A DNA stretch of 64,000 bases, from contig WSLY01000009.1 in the NCBI GenBank assembly GCA_013316825.1, positions 8,107 through 72,106 on the forward strand. Reading direction: 5' to 3'. Source of the DNA: Lachnospiraceae bacterium. Its GTDB lineage: Bacteria; Bacillota; Clostridia; Lachnospirales; Lachnospiraceae. Within the stretch, counting starts at the first letter, position 1. Every line of letters begins with the position of its first letter. Shown here piece after piece: positions 1-8,869 of the stretch. Position numbers and translations under genes: made by a program. Under the pieces are notes generated by a model. That model did no database searches, was not told the origin of the DNA, and saw nothing but the letters and a program-made list of their open reading frames with translations.

Positions 1-1
1 G

Positions 2-763
2 TGTGACGAGGTGCTGCGGCAGTTTATGGAACTGGGAGGAGGAGAATTTATAAACTGGCAGACGGGCGTATGCAGTTTTGATTCGGAGCATTTTATAAAT
101 TTCCTTCACTTTTTAAACACACTGCCAAAAGATGTTGATTTTTCGGTTTATGATGATCCGGAAAGCTATAGCCGGCTTGCATCTGCTTACCGAAACGATG
201 AGGCGTTTTTAAGTATGGTAAATATGGCGGGTTTTGGAGAGTTTAGAGAATGGCGGGAAGGCGTGTTTGGAGCGGATATTACTTTTGTGGGATATCCTTC
301 AAAGCAGGGCGTTGGCAGCGCTATTGTACCATTGCAGCGTTTCGCCATAGCATCACAGGCGGTTGACAAGGATGCGGCGTGGCAGTTTATAAAGACTTTT
401 CTGGATACGGATTATCAGCGGGCGACTTATGCATTTCCGGTGAGTCTTGAGAGAATAGAGGAGCTTGCGGAAGAAAGTATGCAGCCCCCTTATTATATGG
501 ATGAGCAGGGGAATAAGGTAGAGTATACGGAAAGCTATTGGCTGGGGGAAGTTGAAGTTGCCTTGCATCCGATGCGTACGGAGGATGTGGAACAGGTAAA
601 AACACTGCTTACCTCCGTTACGCAGACGGTACGCGTGGATGACAGCATTATCAATATTATTATGGAAGAGGCGGAAGCCTTCTTCGAGGGGGAAAAGACT
701 GCAGAGGAGGCAGCAGGTATTATACAGAGCAGGGCACAGCTATATGTGAATGAGAATCGCTGA
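2..763 (+). CDS. ABC transporter extracellular solute-binding protein (C-terminal part)
   Basis: Only the C-terminal ~253 residues are present. The frame is open to the left edge, so the true start lies outside the window. The layout fits family-1 extracellular (sugar-type) solute-binding lipoproteins: a conserved block around GSAIVPLQRFAI, then a helix KDAAWQFIKTFL, then a charged helical tail with EEAAGIIQSRAQLYV near the end. Known role: such proteins bind a sugar or oligosaccharide outside the membrane and deliver it to an ABC permease pair. The ligand cannot be told from this fragment. No permease or ATPase gene follows it here; a strong terminator does. The orphan MsmK/UgpC-type ATPase at 57.6 kb is the sort that could energise it, but that link is inference. 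Confidence 0.75.
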   Translation, partial: CDEVLRQFMELGGGEFINWQTGVCSFDSEHFINFLHFLNTLPKDVDFSVYDDPESYSRLASAYRNDEAFLSMVNMAGFGEFREWREGVFGADITFVGYPSKQGVGSAIVPLQRFAIASQAVDKDAAWQFIKTFLDTDYQRATYAFPVSLERIEELAEESMQPPYYMDEQGNKVEYTESYWLGEVEVALHPMRTEDVEQVKTLLTSVTQTVRVDDSIINIIMEEAEAFFEGEKTAEEAAGIIQSRAQLYVNENR

Positions 764-781
764 GAAGAAACCAATAACAGA

Positions 782-830
782 AAAGCAGGAAGCTGATTGC
801 ATGTTCGCGCAGCTTCCTGCTTTTTATTTT
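782..830. terminator. Bidirectional intrinsic terminator between convergent genes
   Basis: A 14-bp perfect stem (AAAGCAGGAAGCTG at 782-795 pairs with 810-823) is followed by TTATTTTT. The solute-binding gene ends just before it. The convergent histidine kinase gene ends inside its right edge, and the reverse strand also has a T-run after the stem, so it probably serves both genes. Confidence 0.9.
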
Positions 831-2221
831 TCCGGTATCAGAGGAAGTAAAATACTGGTAGTAAAGCGATGTTCCTGCATTTGTGTGACAATCCTGCCGC
901 CATGCTCATGCATGATTTTTTCGCAGGTTTTCAGTCCAATGCCGGTGCTTTCGTTTTCTGTATCTGCATCTACAATCCCGTTGGTAAAGCGCAGTTCAAA
1001 GAAGTTGTCGTGCTCGGAGGCTTTGACGCTTATGGGGAGCGACGTGTCGGCGTACTTGCAGATATTGCTGAGAATATTATTCAGTACGCGCTGCATAAAT
1101 TCCACGTCCATCAGGCATGTACCAGAATACTGCCCCTCGTCAAGAGGAGCTTCTACCAAAAATCCCAGATTTTCCAAATCAAATACCATGTTGTCCAACA
1201 GTCCGACGATGAGATCGGAAACAGGAATCTTTTCCATGTGATATTCCTCATATATCCGTTGGGAGACGAGGAAATATTCAAATATTTTATCCGATAAATC
1301 TTTCATCAGAAATGCTTTCTCAGAGGATTTGTCGAGAAATTCCTGTAGCTGCGTCTCGTCCTTATACTTGTGCTGCTTTAAGATTTCAAGGTAGCCGATT
1401 ACGGAGGTGAGAGGAGTTCTCAGGTCATGGGAAAGAGAGGTTATCAATTTTTGGTTGGCTATTTGATTGGCATCCGCCTGCTGCTGCTTTTCCAGAATGG
1501 AGAGCCGCATTTGGTTGATGCCATGTGCCAGCTGGTATATTTCGTCGCTTCCTTTTTCCGTCATGTTATAGGTGAGGTCTCCGCTTTCCAAAATTCGCAG
1601 CTCGCGGGCGAGCTTTTTGATATAATTAATTTTACCACGCACAATGAGAAGAAGCGGAATTAAAAACAGCAAAAGCAGGAAAAGCAGATACAGATAATAG
1701 GCAAATAGGTAGACTTTGGTATAGCCGTAGGATTCGACCGAGGCAAACAGAGTAACACCATCGGCAAAGGTGATACCATAAAAGGTCATGTAATACAGTT
1801 CTGCATGGTTGCTGATAAGCTCCTGCGTGGTATGGTAATTGTAATAATCTGCAAGCCTTTCAAAAGACTGGCTGTAGTTGGCGGAGGAGCTGTAGCGGAT
1901 ATAGGTATCGTCAGTTAAGACAAGGTTCACATCGGGATATTCGGAGTTCCATTCGCAAATGGAATCAATGTCTTCGCTGGTAATTTGGTTTTCCGTTACA
2001 TATTCCTGAAAGGCTTCCCTGCATGCGTTGTCTTCTTTTATCATATTGCCAAGGTCGAAGTAATAGTAGTCGAGCAGCTTATAAATTCCGGTCTCTAAAG
2101 GCCCTGAAATGCCATATACAATGCATAAAAGAACAATAATGGCAAGCGCCAGTTTTATAATCAGCCTGTCTTTAAAAAAGTGAATGAATTTATACCACAC
2201 GATAGCCACGCCCCCATACAT
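824..2221 (-). CDS. Sensor histidine kinase (VanS/OmpR-partner type)
   Basis: Membrane sensor kinase that autophosphorylates and passes phosphate to the response regulator encoded just upstream. Seen in order: transmembrane helix at about residues 18-38, an extracytoplasmic domain of ~125 residues, a second transmembrane helix at about 170-192, a HAMP segment, an H-box (SLSHDLRTPLTSVIGYLE), an N-box (NNILSNICKYAD) and a G-box ending STGIGLKTCEKIMHEHGG. Length (465 aa) is normal. The gene overlaps the regulator by 32 bp. The ATG at 2221 has no good ribosome site; an in-frame GTG a few codons in, behind GGGGGCG, is an alternative start. The signal sensed is unknown. The VanS-like label rests on domain order only. 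Confidence 0.92.
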   Translation of the reverse strand: MYGGVAIVWYKFIHFFKDRLIIKLALAIIVLLCIVYGISGPLETGIYKLLDYYYFDLGNMIKEDNACREAFQEYVTENQITSEDIDSICEWNSEYPDVNLVLTDDTYIRYSSSANYSQSFERLADYYNYHTTQELISNHAELYYMTFYGITFADGVTLFASVESYGYTKVYLFAYYLYLLFLLLLFLIPLLLIVRGKINYIKKLARELRILESGDLTYNMTEKGSDEIYQLAHGINQMRLSILEKQQQADANQIANQKLITSLSHDLRTPLTSVIGYLEILKQHKYKDETQLQEFLDKSSEKAFLMKDLSDKIFEYFLVSQRIYEEYHMEKIPVSDLIVGLLDNMVFDLENLGFLVEAPLDEGQYSGTCLMDVEFMQRVLNNILSNICKYADTSLPISVKASEHDNFFELRFTNGIVDADTENESTGIGLKTCEKIMHEHGGRIVTQMQEHRFTTSILLPLIPEK

Positions 2222-2885
2222 TCTGAATATATTTGGATTCTTTTAAATCGGGCTCCAGTTTACGGCGCAGATTCCGGATGTGAACGGTTACGGTGTTATT
2301 GGAGGAGGAAAAGTATGGCTCATTCCAGACACTCTCATAGATATTTTGCACGGAAAAAACTTTCTGCCGGTTGGAGGCAAGCAGAACCAGAATCTGGTAT
2401 TCAATTTCCGTCAGGTCAATTTCCGTGTCGCCTTTCAACACCTGCTGCTTATCCAAATCAATCTGCAGGTCATGGATGTAGAGCACTTTGGCGGCCGGTT
2501 TTGCCGTGCCGGTGTATTGATAGCAGCGGCGCAGAAGAGCTTTTACCCGTGAGAGGAGCTCCGTGTAGGAAAAAGGCTTTACCAGATAATCGTCCCCGCC
2601 TGCGGAAAAGCCGATAACCTTGTCCGTGTCCGTAGATTTTGCTGTCAGGAACAAAACAGGCGTCAGATAGTTCTGCCGGATGGCTTCGCAGGCGTGCACA
2701 CCGGAAAGTCCCGGCATCATGACATCCATAATAATCAAATCGATGGAATCATTCATCATTTCCACCGCCTTTGCACCATTTTCAGCTTCTACAATTTCAC
2801 AGCCTTCGCTTTCCAGCAAAATACGAATGACCTCGCGGATTTCTGCGTCGTCGTCCACCACCATGATTTTTGCATTTTGTTCCAT
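2190..2885 (-). CDS. OmpR/VanR-family response regulator
   Basis: DNA-binding response regulator paired with the histidine kinase downstream. Residues 1-115 form a receiver with the acidic pocket D11-D13, phosphoacceptor D54 (in LIIMDVMMPG) and the conserved lysine in LVKPFSYTE. Residues ~135-231 form an OmpR-type winged helix ending VWGRGYRVV. AGGAGG sits 6 bases before the ATG. Transcription most likely starts from the promoter centred near 2963. A small palindrome over its -35 box and CAATGC repeats in the 5' leader are candidate sites for autoregulation. Target genes are not evident. The divergent gene (CDP-alcohol phosphatidyltransferase) is a reasonable guess. Confidence 0.95.
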   Translation of the reverse strand: MEQNAKIMVVDDDAEIREVIRILLESEGCEIVEAENGAKAVEMMNDSIDLIIMDVMMPGLSGVHACEAIRQNYLTPVLFLTAKSTDTDKVIGFSAGGDDYLVKPFSYTELLSRVKALLRRCYQYTGTAKPAAKVLYIHDLQIDLDKQQVLKGDTEIDLTEIEYQILVLLASNRQKVFSVQNIYESVWNEPYFSSSNNTVTVHIRNLRRKLEPDLKESKYIQNVWGRGYRVV

Positions 2886-2902
2886 GTAAACCTCCTATGC
2901 GC

Positions 2903-2936
2903 GCATTGCGTGCATTGTGTGTGCATTGCGCGCAAT
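2903..2936 (-). repeat. GCATTG direct repeats and 12-bp palindrome in the regulator 5' leader
   Basis: Three copies of GCATTG (2903, 2912, 2923), spaced 9 and 11 bp, and a perfect palindrome ATTGCGCGCAAT (2925-2936) lie between the predicted transcription start and the ATG of the response regulator. They could be binding sites for the regulator or a leader structure; function is inferred. Confidence 0.45.
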
Positions 2937-2948
2937 ATTTGTATCCTA

Positions 2949-2977
2949 ATTGTAACATGTGCGCAGGAGATTGTCAG
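2949..2977 (-). promoter_or_regulatory. Sigma-A promoter of the two-component operon, palindrome over -35
   Basis: On the minus strand CTGACA, a 17-base spacer, then TACAAT (one mismatch each to consensus). The -35 box lies inside the 11-bp palindrome TGTCA-G-TGACA (2972-2982), a possible operator. Confidence 0.7.
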
Positions 2978-3127
2978 TGACAGTCAGGTTTCTTCATTAT
3001 TCTTCACTTTTAAGCGATATTGCGCTGTTACCGGTTTCTTTAGAAAAAAAACATATTTTTATAATGGTATTATATATTATAAGGTGTTACAGTTACAATA
3101 TTAGTAATTTTATCATGGAGGATTGTG

Positions 3128-3688
3128 ATGTTACAAAAGAGAAAGCATTTTGATGCGAAGGAAATTTTTTCGATTCCCAATCTGATGGGATACTTTCGGA
3201 TACTTTTGATTCCGGTATTCTGCTATCTGTTTTTTACGGAGGACACAAGAGAGGATTATCTGATTGCGGCGTGCATTGTCCTGATTTCTACCATAACGGA
3301 TTTTTTGGACGGCTGGGTGGCAAGGCGGTTTCACATGATTACGGAGCTTGGCAAGTTTGTTGACCCTCTTGCAGATAAGCTTACGCACGCTGCGCTGGCG
3401 ATCTGTCTGGCGTTTCGGTACCCCCTTATGCTTCTGATTGTGGGTATTATGGTGATAAAGGAAGGCTTTATGGCGGTTATGGGGATGATTAAGCTGAAAA
3501 AGGGAAAGAAGCTGGACGGTGCAAAGTGGTTTGGTAAGGTGTGTACCGCGGCACTTTTCCTTATGATGTGTATTTTGCTGCTGTTTCCGTCGATACCGCG
3601 TGCGGCGGCGGACGGCTTGATAATGGGATGTGCCGCGATACAGCTTTTTACGCTCGTCATGTACATACCGGTATTTCAGAAAATGTAG
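3128..3688 (+). CDS. CDP-alcohol phosphatidyltransferase (PgsA-like)
   Basis: Integral membrane enzyme that exchanges CMP of a CDP-diacylglycerol-type donor for an alcohol. The commonest member makes phosphatidylglycerol phosphate. Seen: the complete family motif D-x2-DG-x2-AR-x8-G-x3-D-x3-D in DFLDGWVARRF...GKFVDPLAD, plus several hydrophobic helices; 186 residues is usual. Start chosen at the ATG 6 bases after GGAGG; a GTG one codon upstream sits too close to it. It is followed after 24 bp by a phospholipase-D-fold protein, so the pair probably serves anionic phospholipid synthesis. The exact alcohol (glycerol-3-phosphate or other) is not decided by the motif. Confidence 0.88.
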   Translation: MLQKRKHFDAKEIFSIPNLMGYFRILLIPVFCYLFFTEDTREDYLIAACIVLISTITDFLDGWVARRFHMITELGKFVDPLADKLTHAALAICLAFRYPLMLLIVGIMVIKEGFMAVMGMIKLKKGKKLDGAKWFGKVCTAALFLMMCILLLFPSIPRAAADGLIMGCAAIQLFTLVMYIPVFQKM

Positions 3689-3712
3689 AAGAAGGAAGGG
3701 TGTGATTTTGAT

Positions 3713-5158
3713 ATGCTTAGGCATTTGAAACGCTGGTGGCTTTTGTATCTGCTGCTTTTGTTTATTTTGTATCTGGTTATTGGGGCGGCAGCGCCTTTTG
3801 CCAGATATCGAAAATTGTCAGAGGAGACGATACGGAATGCGGATAAATTGGCGGCGGATATTATGGGAGGGCATGACGCCTGTGTTGACCGTGTCATGCT
3901 TTTAGAGAGCAACGGGAGCGCGCTGGATGAGAGGCTGCGCCTTTTTTCCATGGCAGAGGAGCGGATTATACTAAGCACCTTTGACATGCGGGAGGGAAAT
4001 GCCTCCGACGATATTGCCGCCTTGCTTTTGCACAAGGCGGAGGAAGGTGTGAAGATTTCTGTTTTAATAGACGGCTTTAACGGGTCTTTCCGGCTGCCGG
4101 GGAAGAATTTCTTTTATGCCCTGTCCTCGCACCCGAACATTGAAATCCGGCTTTACAATCCCATCAATCTTCTGACCCCGTGGACCAGTCAGGGGCGTAT
4201 GCATGACAAGTATATTATAGTGGATGATTTGGCTTATATACTGGGCGGGCGCAATACCTTTGATTATTTTCTTGGGGATTATGAGACCGGTGAAAGGGGT
4301 ATGGACAGAGAGGCTCTGGTTTACAATACGGCACAGGGAACGGAGAACAGGGAGAGCTCGCTGTGGCAGGTTCTGGATTACTTTGAGACAGTCTGGGATG
4401 GGGGATACTGCGAAGTATTTGGCAAAAAGGACGGGCTGTATGACAGGGCTGACGTACAGGCGGAGCGACAGCGGCTTTTCATGAGGTATGAGGCGCTTCT
4501 TGCAGAGAAGCCGGAATTGTTTGGCGAGCATGACTACGCAGCAGATACCTATGCGGCAAATAGTGTGACACTATTGTCAGGTGACATTGGCATTTATGGC
4601 AAGGAGCCTGCGGTGTTGTGCCAACTCAAAGAATTGATGTGTCGTGCTGAGAACAGGGTTTTGATTCATACGCCTTATGTGGTAGGCAATTCTTATCTGT
4701 ATGAGGTGTTAAGGGAGGTAAAGCAGGAAGTGCCGGATGCGGTGCTGCTTCTAAATTCTGTGGAAAACGGCGATAATTTCTGTGCCTCCAGCGATTATAT
4801 CCGCAACAAGCCCGACGTGGTGGCAACGGGGATTACGCTTTATGAATATGACGGCGGGGAGTCAAGCCATGGGAAATCCATAGTTATCGATGATACTATT
4901 TCCATTATCGGTTCTTATAATTTTGATTTGCGAAGCACCTATGTAGATACGGAGCTTATGCTGGTAATTGAGAGCAGAGAATTTACGGCAGAGCTGACAG
5001 AACATATGGAAAAGCTGGAGGAAAAGAGTCGTCTGGTGGTTTCAAGCGACGAGTATCTGACGCCGGATGGACTTGTGGTAGAAGAAATTCCTTTTTTCAA
5101 AAAAATAGCCATGCTGGTGTTTGGTTTTCTTGCGCAAGGGTTTAGGTATCTGTTATAA
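3713..5158 (+). CDS. Phospholipase D-fold protein (cardiolipin synthase-like)
   Basis: One N-terminal membrane helix (WWLLYLLLLFILYLVIGA) is followed by two phospholipase-D repeats with HKD-type motifs: MHDKYIIVDDLAYILGGRN and SHGKSIVIDDTISIIGSYN. These supply the two catalytic histidines, and the second is followed by FDLRS as in cardiolipin synthases. Known members join or hydrolyse phosphodiester-linked head groups. With the phosphatidyltransferase immediately upstream, a role in cardiolipin or related lipid formation is plausible. It differs from the second, canonical cls at 40.2 kb by having one rather than two N-terminal membrane helices, so it may be a divergent paralogue with another acceptor. 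Confidence 0.82.
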   Translation: MLRHLKRWWLLYLLLLFILYLVIGAAAPFARYRKLSEETIRNADKLAADIMGGHDACVDRVMLLESNGSALDERLRLFSMAEERIILSTFDMREGNASDDIAALLLHKAEEGVKISVLIDGFNGSFRLPGKNFFYALSSHPNIEIRLYNPINLLTPWTSQGRMHDKYIIVDDLAYILGGRNTFDYFLGDYETGERGMDREALVYNTAQGTENRESSLWQVLDYFETVWDGGYCEVFGKKDGLYDRADVQAERQRLFMRYEALLAEKPELFGEHDYAADTYAANSVTLLSGDIGIYGKEPAVLCQLKELMCRAENRVLIHTPYVVGNSYLYEVLREVKQEVPDAVLLLNSVENGDNFCASSDYIRNKPDVVATGITLYEYDGGESSHGKSIVIDDTISIIGSYNFDLRSTYVDTELMLVIESREFTAELTEHMEKLEEKSRLVVSSDEYLTPDGLVVEEIPFFKKIAMLVFGFLAQGFRYLL

Positions 5159-5196
5159 TAGAAATATATTTTGACTTGAAAAGCGCGGAGGCAGAG

Positions 5197-6414
5197 ATGA
5201 AAAAAAATAAAAAACCGGCGTGTTTTACGGCACTGTTACTGGCGGCATGTCTCTGCGGCGGCTGTGGAAAGGATGCTTCGGCAATGGTGGAGACAAGGGA
5301 TCCGCTTTTGGCAGAGGAAAGCAGTGCAGGTTCCCGCGTCAGTGAGAGCGATAGCAAAGACAGCGAGGAAGCTGCTCCCGTGGAGGAGAATGGAGGCATG
5401 AAGAATGCCGGTACGGAAGACATGACTTCAGGGGAGGAAAAAACCGCGGACACGAAAAGTGACAATACTGTCACTATAACGATTTCCGCGGCCGGGGATG
5501 TCACTCTTGGCAATTATCTGGGGCAGGATTATGCGCGCTCCTTTGTGCAGACTTATGAGGAGCAGGGAAAGGCGTACTTCTTTCAAAATGTGCTGGAATA
5601 TTTTCTGGATGACGATATGACGATTGTCAATTTTGAGGGCGTATTGACGGAATCGGAGGAAGTGCAGGTTAAGGATTATAATATGAAGGGTGAGCCGGAA
5701 TATGTCTATATCCTGACGGAAGGCAGCGTGGAGGCAGTCAGCTTTGGCAACAATCACAGGCTGGATTACCTTGCGCAGGGCAGCAAGGATACGGTGGATA
5801 TGTTTGAGGAGGCAGGCATTGCCTACGCCTACGATACTGTTACCGGCATATATGAAACGAAAGGAATACGCATCGGTTTTGTGTCCGTAAATGAGGCGAG
5901 TCAGGGCGCGGCGGTGGAAAAATATCTAAAAGAAGGGATTGCAAAGCTTCGCGAAGAGGAAGAGGCGGATTTGGTGATAGCCTGCTGTCATTGGGGGATT
6001 GAGCGGGAATACTATCCGGAGGATTATCAGAAGGAGCTTGGGCATAAATGTATCGACTGGGGCGCGGACCTTGTGTTGGGCGCGCATCCCCATGTGCTGC
6101 AGGGCATAGAGGTATACGAGGGCAGATTTATTGTATACAGTCTGGGCAATTTTTGCTTTGGCGCCAACCGCAATCCTTCTGACAAGGATACTATGATTTT
6201 TAGGCAGACATTTACCTTTGTGGACGGGATAAAGCAGGAGGACCAAAATGTAAGGGTTATTCCCTGTTCTCTCAGTTCGGTTCGGGAGAGAAACGATTTC
6301 TGTCCGACACCGGCACAGGACGAGGAGTACACGCGGATTTTGGAGCGGATTAATCAGTTTAGCGAGCCGTTTGGAGTGATATTTGATGAAAAAGGCTGGT
6401 ATAGAAAAGACTAA
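5197..6414 (+). CDS. CapA-family (PGA_cap) lipoprotein, metallophosphatase fold
   Basis: Secreted lipoprotein of the CapA/PgsA-like family, which carries a calcineurin-like metallophosphoesterase fold and is linked to capsule or poly-gamma-glutamate handling. Seen: basic N-terminus, short hydrophobic stretch and lipobox LLAAC (Cys18; a second CGGC follows), then an acidic Ser/Glu-rich linker of ~75 residues. The catalytic part begins with SAAGDVTLG and contains VNFEGVLT, SFGNNHRLDY, ACCHWGIE and GAHPHVLQGIE. Start placed at the ATG 5 bases after GGAGG rather than a TTG seven codons upstream. No capB/capC-like genes lie nearby, so polyglutamate synthesis is not supported here. Its own substrate is unknown. 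Confidence 0.85.
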   Translation: MKKNKKPACFTALLLAACLCGGCGKDASAMVETRDPLLAEESSAGSRVSESDSKDSEEAAPVEENGGMKNAGTEDMTSGEEKTADTKSDNTVTITISAAGDVTLGNYLGQDYARSFVQTYEEQGKAYFFQNVLEYFLDDDMTIVNFEGVLTESEEVQVKDYNMKGEPEYVYILTEGSVEAVSFGNNHRLDYLAQGSKDTVDMFEEAGIAYAYDTVTGIYETKGIRIGFVSVNEASQGAAVEKYLKEGIAKLREEEEADLVIACCHWGIEREYYPEDYQKELGHKCIDWGADLVLGAHPHVLQGIEVYEGRFIVYSLGNFCFGANRNPSDKDTMIFRQTFTFVDGIKQEDQNVRVIPCSLSSVRERNDFCPTPAQDEEYTRILERINQFSEPFGVIFDEKGWYRKD

Positions 6415-6427
6415 GAAAGGAATGGAA

Positions 6428-7567
6428 ATGATGGAAAAGAGAAGGATGGAGGGGCTGGGGCTTGAGACGTCGCTGCTGGGCTTTGGCTGTATGCGGTTTC
6501 CGACTACGGCGGACGGAAAGATTGACGAGGCAGAGGCACAGGCAATGTTAGACAGGGCGATTGCCGAGGGGGTGAACTACATAGACACGGCATATCCGTA
6601 CCACAATGGGGAGAGCGAGCCTTTTGTGGGAAGGGCGCTTCAAAAATATGACAGACGTTCTTTTTATCTGGCTACCAAGCTTCCTGCTTGGCTGGTAAAG
6701 AGCAGAGAGGATGCGGAACGGTATTTTGAAGAGCAGCTAAGGCGGCTGCAGACAGATTATATTGATTTTTATCTGCTGCATGCCATGAGCGGCGAGAGCT
6801 ACCGCAAAATGGTGGAACTGGGCGTAGTGGCGTATTGCGAAAAGCTGAAGGAAGAAGGACGTATCCGGTATTTTGGTTTTTCTTTCCACGATTCTTATGA
6901 GGCGTTTGCGGAGATTCTTGGCAGCAGGGATTGGGACTTTTGCCAGATTCAGCTTAATTATATGGATGCAGAGGAACAGGCAGGAATGCGCGGTTATCGG
7001 CTTGCAGAGGAAAAAGGAGTTCCGCTTGTTATCATGGAGCCGGTAAAGGGAGGTTCCCTTGCCGTATTTGCCGACGATATTACAGAAAAGCTGCGGGCGC
7101 TTGATCATGAGGCGAGCACAGCTTCCTTTGCCCTGCGCTGGGTAGGAAGCCTGCCGAATGTGAAGGTTATCTTAAGCGGTATGTCAACCATGGAGCAAGT
7201 GGAGGACAATCTGAAAACTTTTTCGGAGTTCAAACCGCTTTCAGGGCGGGAAGCGTCTGTGATAGAAGAGATTGTGGATATGATAAAGGGCAGGGTACAA
7301 AATGGCTGTACAGGCTGCCGCTATTGTATGCCTTGTCCTGCGGGCGTCAATATTCCGGAATGCTTTTCCGTATGGAATATTTATCATATGTACCAAAATT
7401 ACAATATGGTGAAATGGAAATGGGAAAATGGAATCGGGGAAGCGGCACAGGCAAAGAATTGCATCAAGTGCGGCAAATGTGAGGCGCTTTGTCCGCAGAA
7501 GCTTTCCATCAGGGAAGACCTTGCAAGGGCGCAGGCGGATTTGGATAAAAAAGAAATGATTTTATAG
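6428..7567 (+). CDS. Aldo/keto reductase with C-terminal 4Fe-4S ferredoxin domain
   Basis: Ferredoxin-type aldo/keto reductase (COG1453-like). The N-terminal TIM barrel shows the AKR catalytic set: Asp and Tyr in YIDTAYPYHNGES, Lys in ATKLPAW, His in YLLHAMS. The C-terminus has two cysteine clusters, CTGCRYCMPCP and CIKCGKCEALCP, expected to hold iron-sulfur clusters. It probably reduces a carbonyl using electrons from NADPH or ferredoxin; the substrate is unknown. The frame is open back into capA. I place the start at 6428 (or 6431), the first ATGs properly spaced after AAAGGA, giving ~379 residues. Cytosolic. Confidence 0.9.
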   Translation: MMEKRRMEGLGLETSLLGFGCMRFPTTADGKIDEAEAQAMLDRAIAEGVNYIDTAYPYHNGESEPFVGRALQKYDRRSFYLATKLPAWLVKSREDAERYFEEQLRRLQTDYIDFYLLHAMSGESYRKMVELGVVAYCEKLKEEGRIRYFGFSFHDSYEAFAEILGSRDWDFCQIQLNYMDAEEQAGMRGYRLAEEKGVPLVIMEPVKGGSLAVFADDITEKLRALDHEASTASFALRWVGSLPNVKVILSGMSTMEQVEDNLKTFSEFKPLSGREASVIEEIVDMIKGRVQNGCTGCRYCMPCPAGVNIPECFSVWNIYHMYQNYNMVKWKWENGIGEAAQAKNCIKCGKCEALCPQKLSIREDLARAQADLDKKEMIL

Positions 7568-7585
7568 AAGGGCGTGGGTCATAAT

Positions 7586-8764
7586 ATGAAAGAAAAATTG
7601 CTACAGAAATTTGCGGAAATATTCGGGGATACAGAGGGGGTAAGGCTGTACTTTGCGCCAGGGCGCGTCAATCTGATTGGAGAGCACACCGACTACAACG
7701 GCGGGCATGTGTTTCCATGCGCGCTGACAATCGGAACTTATGGGGCGGTGCGGAAAAGGAAGGATAATAAGCTTCGTTTTTATTCCATGAATTTTAGCGG
7801 GCTGGGTGTGATAGAAACCTCTCTTGAAGATTTGAACCCCTGTAAGGAAGCGGGCTGGACCAACTATCCCAAGGGCGTTATCTGGGCGTTTGCAGAAAGA
7901 GGAATGAAGCTGCCCTGCGGCATGGATGTTTTGTTGAACGGCAATATTCCCAACGGCTCCGGTCTTTCTTCTTCTGCGTCGGTGGAGATTTTGACCGGCT
8001 TTGTCCTAAAGGATATGTTTGGTTTTACGGTGAGCAACAGGGAGCTTGCTCTTATCGGGCAATTTTCCGAAAATCAGTTTAATGGTGTCAACTGCGGCAT
8101 TATGGACCAGTTTGCAATCGCGATGGGCAAAGAAGGACACGCTATTTTTCTGGATACGGCGGATTTGACTTATGAATATGCACCGGTAAAGCTTGCAGGC
8201 GCCAAAATCGTGATTGCCTGCTCCAACAAAAAGCGCGGGCTGGGAGACTCCAAATACAATGAGCGCAGAAGCGAGTGCGAGGAAGCGCTGCGGGAACTGC
8301 AAACGGTAGTGGATGTGAAAACCTTGGGTGACTTGGACGAGGCGGCTTTTGAAGCAAATTGCGGCGTCATTGCAGATAAGGTGCGCGTAAGGCGCGCCAG
8401 ACATGCCGTGTATGAGAACCGCCGCACCATAAAGGCGGTGGAAGCCCTAAAGCAGAATGACATTGCACTGTTTGGAAAGCTGATGAATGAGTCTCACGTA
8501 TCTCTCAGGGACGATTATGAAGTGACAGGCGTCGAGCTGGATACGCTGGCAGAGGAAGCGTGGAAGGTGGACGGCGTTATCGGCTCCCGTATGACCGGCG
8601 CCGGTTTTGGCGGCTGCACCGTCAGCCTTGTAAAGGACGAGGCGATTGATAGCTTTATCGGGCAGGTTGGAAAAGCTTATCAGGAAAAAATCGGTTATGC
8701 GGCAGATTTCTATGTAGTGGAGATTGGCGGCGGTCCGGCACTGCTTGGGGAAGAGGCTGATTAA
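7586..8764 (+). CDS. galK: Galactokinase
   Basis: Phosphorylates alpha-D-galactose at C1 with ATP, the first committed step of the Leloir pathway. GHMP-kinase signatures are clear: GRVNLIGEHTDYNGG near the N-terminus (galactokinase signature), the ATP loop NIPNGSGLSSSASVE, and the C-terminal GSRMTGAGFGGCTVSLV. The 392-residue length is normal. Two starts are possible; the ATG at 7586 fits GalK N-termini (MKEKLLQKF), while a GTG four codons earlier crowds the AAGGG. galT follows after ~105 bp, so the two are probably co-transcribed. No galE is in the window. The GH2 beta-galactosidase at 35 kb could supply galactose. Confidence 0.97.
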   Translation: MKEKLLQKFAEIFGDTEGVRLYFAPGRVNLIGEHTDYNGGHVFPCALTIGTYGAVRKRKDNKLRFYSMNFSGLGVIETSLEDLNPCKEAGWTNYPKGVIWAFAERGMKLPCGMDVLLNGNIPNGSGLSSSASVEILTGFVLKDMFGFTVSNRELALIGQFSENQFNGVNCGIMDQFAIAMGKEGHAIFLDTADLTYEYAPVKLAGAKIVIACSNKKRGLGDSKYNERRSECEEALRELQTVVDVKTLGDLDEAAFEANCGVIADKVRVRRARHAVYENRRTIKAVEALKQNDIALFGKLMNESHVSLRDDYEVTGVELDTLAEEAWKVDGVIGSRMTGAGFGGCTVSLVKDEAIDSFIGQVGKAYQEKIGYAADFYVVEIGGGPALLGEEAD

Positions 8765-8869
8765 GTGACGGCTTCCTTGGGCGCAAAGCCTGATGTTTGG
8801 CTGTCCGTGCGGCGGATGTTTGCTATTTATCTGCGACGGCAGGTATGGGGAAAGGGAGGAAAAGGAATT

